Positions 5,828-8,739 of a stretch of DNA of 8,739 nucleotides are shown piece after piece. A program made the translations under genes and the position numbers. The stretch is from Candidatus Delongbacteria bacterium (GTDB lineage: Bacteria; UBA4055): positions 6,358 through 15,096 of the forward strand of contig DMTS01000142.1 in NCBI GenBank assembly GCA_003477045.1, read 5' to 3'. Each line of letters opens with the position of its first letter. The stretch's first letter is position 1. The notes beneath the pieces are model-generated. The model did not search any database and was not told where the DNA came from. It was given only the letters and a program-made list of their open reading frames with translations.

Positions 5828-7600
5828 CTAAACCTTGTTTCTTAAGCTGACTTCTTCGAGGACATCGTGATCTAGATCTCCGGTCATGATCTTCATGAAA
5901 AGAGTGCCCGGCTTTTTGAGGTTATCAACCGTGTCGAATTCTTTAACGGTATTGTCGTCTATTACTAATACTTTATCTGCGTGAGATGCCGTTGCAAGCC
6001 TGTGGGTAACAATGATGCAGCTTGTGTCAGGCAGATTACGCCTGAAATTATCCCAGAATGTTTTTTCGGTATTCGCATCCATTGCGGCAGTACAGTCGTC
6101 CATGAGCAGAAGTTTCGGTTTTCTGATCAGCGTTCTTGCTATAGAAACTCTCTGTTTCTGACCGCCTGACAGGCTCAAGCCCTTTTGTCCGAGAACCGTA
6201 TCGAGTCCTTTAGGAAATGTTTTCATTTCATCAGTCATTATTGCAGTATCCAGACTTTTATTTATTTCAGCTTCTGTAAACTTGTCGCCGAGTTCCAAGT
6301 TATCCCTGATGGATTCGGAAAATAGAACATTTTCCTGTTTGATGTAGCCGATGATCGAAGCAAGAGATGCGTGAGAAATCTTGTTTAAATGTTCTCCGTT
6401 AATAAAGATGTTACCTTTAACATTTATCAGGTTCCCCGCGATCAGCTCAAGAAGAGTTGATTTTCCGCTTCCGAGCGGACCGACTATAGCAAGGCTTTCA
6501 CCTTTTTTAAGCTCAAATGATATATTGCTTAAAATATCTTTTTCAGAGTCGTCAAATCGGAATGATAAATTTTCGATCCGTAAATTCTCGAAATCCGAAA
6601 CCGTTTTCTTATCACCTGTATTTTCAGGATAATCGAATTCGGGAATGTCAGTTTCTTCAAGCCTGTCCACATAACGGAAGACCTGTTTTGACGATGCGTA
6701 AAACCAGCTTATTGTCCATATCGGCTCAACCATCCTCTGCAGATATATTATGAACAGCAAAAGCGTTCCCAGGGTTATATTGCCTTTAACGACATAGAAG
6801 CTGCCGACAAAGATAACGATTATAATTCCCGCATTGTTAACAAGCATTGAGAAAAACTGGATCACGAGATTAATTTTTAAAAATCTCTTTTCTTTTTTTA
6901 CCCTTACCGCCAGTATTTCATCGAATTTGGCAATCTGATCTTCCTCGCTCAGGGTAGTTTTGATCACCCTAATGCCTGAAAAACAGGATTCGAGCGCATT
7001 GTTGCAGTCCGAGATCGCTTTCTGCTTCTGCATCGTGAATTTTACCATCTTGTGCTCGGTTTTAGATAATATCATCACTAAAAACGGCAGAGGTATAAAG
7101 GTATAGAATGTCAGCGGCACGGAATAATAGAACATTACGCTCAGTGTAAAAGCAAGTATCAGGATAGCTTCGATCGGCCGCATAACACCGGAGCAGGAAT
7201 ACCACGATATTCTGTCCCAGGCGCCGTCTATATCGTCAGTCAGCCTTGTTAGAAGGTCGCCGGTCCTGAATTTCTTAAAAAAGTGGAGGTTTTTCTTTGT
7301 GAAATTAGTAAAATATTTATTTCTGACCATCACTGTGAACTTTAAGTTCATAAATGCCCTGAAATTCGGAAGAAACACGGAGATGAATTCATGGAAGAAT
7401 GCCGCAAAAAGGTAAAGAAGAACAAGATGATGAGCTTCAACTTTATCATATTCGGTGCCGAACATATCAACTATGTATTTAAGAAATATCGGGAATGCAG
7501 TTTTGGCAAATATCGAAACAGCGCTTACCATAAGAACGAAGAACAGTTTCAATTTTGTCTGTTTCCAGAACTGCCAGAACCATTTAAAATACTCTAACAT
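5828..7600 (-). CDS. ABC exporter half-transporter with degenerate catalytic site (BmrC/YheI/TM287 type)
   Basis: The 590-residue protein is a full half-transporter: a six-helix membrane domain (about 15-310) followed by an ATP-binding domain (about 340-570). Motifs are A-loop Phe349, Walker A GPLGSGKST at 374-382, Q-loop Gln422, signature LSGGQ at 477-481, Walker B LLLMD ending at Asp501 and H-loop His533. The residue after Walker B, normally the catalytic glutamate, is Asp502, as in the non-catalytic half of BmrCD and TM287/288 heterodimers. Its LSGGQ is intact and would complete the active site of the partner encoded just upstream. The pair probably exports drugs, lipids or peptides; the substrate cannot be read. 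The start follows GGAAG, and 11 bases separate it from the partner's stop. It converges with the toxin remnant, leaving only 8 bases between stops and no visible terminator. Confidence 0.92.
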   Translation of the reverse strand: MLEYFKWFWQFWKQTKLKLFFVLMVSAVSIFAKTAFPIFLKYIVDMFGTEYDKVEAHHLVLLYLFAAFFHEFISVFLPNFRAFMNLKFTVMVRNKYFTNFTKKNLHFFKKFRTGDLLTRLTDDIDGAWDRISWYSCSGVMRPIEAILILAFTLSVMFYYSVPLTFYTFIPLPFLVMILSKTEHKMVKFTMQKQKAISDCNNALESCFSGIRVIKTTLSEEDQIAKFDEILAVRVKKEKRFLKINLVIQFFSMLVNNAGIIIVIFVGSFYVVKGNITLGTLLLFIIYLQRMVEPIWTISWFYASSKQVFRYVDRLEETDIPEFDYPENTGDKKTVSDFENLRIENLSFRFDDSEKDILSNISFELKKGESLAIVGPLGSGKSTLLELIAGNLINVKGNIFINGEHLNKISHASLASIIGYIKQENVLFSESIRDNLELGDKFTEAEINKSLDTAIMTDEMKTFPKGLDTVLGQKGLSLSGGQKQRVSIARTLIRKPKLLLMDDCTAAMDANTEKTFWDNFRRNLPDTSCIIVTHRLATASHADKVLVIDDNTVKEFDTVDNLKKPGTLFMKIMTGDLDHDVLEEVSLRNKV

Positions 7601-7611
7601 TTCGCTTCCGT

Positions 7612-8739
7612 TTAATCTCTTTTAGCTATTCCTGTCTGCGTCCAGTAAAGGTTCGCATACAGACCTTTTAAGTTTATTAGTTCGTCGTGACTGCCCTGCT
7701 CCACAAGTTCACCCCGATCGAGCACGATTATCTTATCCGCTTCTTCGATTGTTGACAGCCTGTGAGCGATTATGATAGAAGTCCTTCCCTTTAAAAGTTT
7801 TTCCATGCTTCTCTGTATCTCAGCTTCAGTATAAGGGTCTATCGAGCTTGTGGCTTCATCCATTATCAGTATTTCAGGCTCAAATGTAAGCGCTCTTGAA
7901 AATGACAGAAGCTGTCTTTCACCGAAAGAAAGATTACCACCGTCTTCCGAGAGTACGGTTTTAAATCCCTGAGGGAAATCGGAAAGATAATTGTAGATAC
8001 CCATTTTTTTTGACGCTTCAATTACTTTTTCTTCCGGAATATCTTTTCTCAATACCCTTAAGTTATCCATGATATCACCCGGGAACAGAAAAATATCCTG
8101 AAGCACAAGGCTCATCATTGACCTTAATTCCTTCATATCCATATCCCGCAGATCAACTCCGTCGATCGTAATGCTTCCTTCGACCGGATCATAGAATCTT
8201 GTCAGAAGCGAGATGATCGTGGTTTTTCCGGATCCTGTAGCGCCGACTATCGCCACCGAAGAACCTTTTTCAATGGTGAAACTTATGTTTTTTAGAACAG
8301 GCTTTTCGCTTTCATAATGGAAAGAAACATTCTTAAACTCGATCCTGTGCATGAACCCGTCAACTTTAACCGGCCTGTCGGTTTCTTTAACTTCAGGTTC
8401 CGTATCAAGTATTTCGAAGATCTTGTCTCCTGCTCCGAAAGCTCGCTGAAGTTCCCTTATCTGCTCGGAGATCATAACAAGAGGCTGTACGGCAAGATGT
8501 ATATACTGAATGAACATCCACACGGTACCGATGGAGATGGTTCCCGCTTTTATCCAGTCGATGCTGTTATACAGGATCAGATAGATCACAACCTGCGGGC
8601 AAAGCATCATTACGAACCAGACGCTTTGTTCCATGATCGAGATTTTGAATTCATACCATCTTTTATCCTGGTTAACCTTGTCGAATTTGCTGATGGACCA
8701 GTCAAGATTGTTCAGGTTCCTCAAAAGAGGTATAGCTTT
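7612..8739 (-). CDS. ABC exporter half-transporter with catalytic glutamate (BmrD/YheH/TM288 type), 5' end outside the window
   Basis: The frame is open to the right edge, so this is the C-terminal 375 residues of a protein expected to be near 590-600. It includes the last membrane helices (fragment residues about 38-58 and 65-80) and a complete ATP-binding domain: A-loop Tyr142, Walker A GATGSGKTT at 166-174, Q-loop Gln214, signature LSFGE at 270-274, Walker B ILIMDE with catalytic Glu295, and H-loop His326. The signature departs from LSGGQ while the glutamate is kept, exactly complementary to the downstream partner, so the two form an asymmetric heterodimer. The TTG at 8722-8724 is an internal leucine codon, not a start. 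This half is transcribed first. Partial; the call of heterodimeric exporter is strong, the substrate unknown. Confidence 0.92.
   Translation of the reverse strand, partial: KAIPLLRNLNNLDWSISKFDKVNQDKRWYEFKISIMEQSVWFVMMLCPQVVIYLILYNSIDWIKAGTISIGTVWMFIQYIHLAVQPLVMISEQIRELQRAFGAGDKIFEILDTEPEVKETDRPVKVDGFMHRIEFKNVSFHYESEKPVLKNISFTIEKGSSVAIVGATGSGKTTIISLLTRFYDPVEGSITIDGVDLRDMDMKELRSMMSLVLQDIFLFPGDIMDNLRVLRKDIPEEKVIEASKKMGIYNYLSDFPQGFKTVLSEDGGNLSFGERQLLSFSRALTFEPEILIMDEATSSIDPYTEAEIQRSMEKLLKGRTSIIIAHRLSTIEEADKIIVLDRGELVEQGSHDELINLKGLYANLYWTQTGIAKRD

Noticed and set aside
6381..6753. Plus-strand frames opposite the ABC transporter
   Set aside because: Shadows of the exporter's ATP-binding domain, without ribosome sites or protein-like composition.
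8722..8724. TTG as a possible start of the right-hand ABC gene
   Set aside because: It is an internal leucine in the membrane domain; the frame continues to the window edge and the first four to five helices are still missing.

Overview
The window looks like chromosomal DNA from an anaerobic, fairly AT-rich bacterium. Genes are tightly packed, most have strong GGAGG-type ribosome binding sites, one start is TTG, AGA/AGG and ATA codons are common, and there is a ferredoxin-linked 2-oxoacid oxidoreductase and a lipobox lipoprotein. This fits an anaerobic Bacillota/Clostridia-like genome, but other anaerobic phyla cannot be excluded.

Left end (1-917): the N-terminal 231 codons of an adenylate-forming enzyme of the phenylacetate-CoA ligase/CapK type run leftwards out of the window. 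A 224-base AT-rich divergent intergenic region follows, with promoter-like elements for both directions, a 9-base inverted repeat that covers the rightward promoter, and a short palindrome inside the leftward one.

Centre-left (918-3623): a complete four-gene operon (delta, alpha, beta, gamma) for a 2-oxoacid:ferredoxin oxidoreductase of the 2-oxoisovalerate/2-oxoglutarate type. The delta subunit carries two [4Fe-4S] clusters, alpha and beta form the thiamine diphosphate (TPP) active site, and gamma completes the CoA-dependent enzyme. It would oxidatively decarboxylate 2-oxoacids to acyl-CoA and reduce ferredoxin, or run in reverse. The operon ends in a near-perfect intrinsic terminator.

Centre (3647-5552): a six-transmembrane voltage-gated potassium channel, then a small lipoprotein with its own good promoter, then a cytoplasmic NTF2-fold-like protein. 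The last two probably form a small operon of unknown function.

Centre-right (5553-5827): a decayed toxin-antitoxin locus. A well-preserved ribosome binding site and the first 15 codons of a ribbon-helix-helix antitoxin run into a stop codon and then, in the same frame, into the last 36 codons of a RelE/ParE-type toxin.

Right end (5828-8739, leftward): two adjacent half-transporters of a heterodimeric ABC exporter of the BmrCD/YheIH (TM287/288) type. The first-transcribed half is cut by the window edge. The catalytic residues show the classic split between one competent and one degenerate ATP site.

No RNA genes, insertion sequences or CRISPR arrays were seen. Most of the window consists of recognisable families. 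The least explained parts are the lipoprotein/NTF2-like pair, the fused toxin-antitoxin remnant and the divergent regulatory region.
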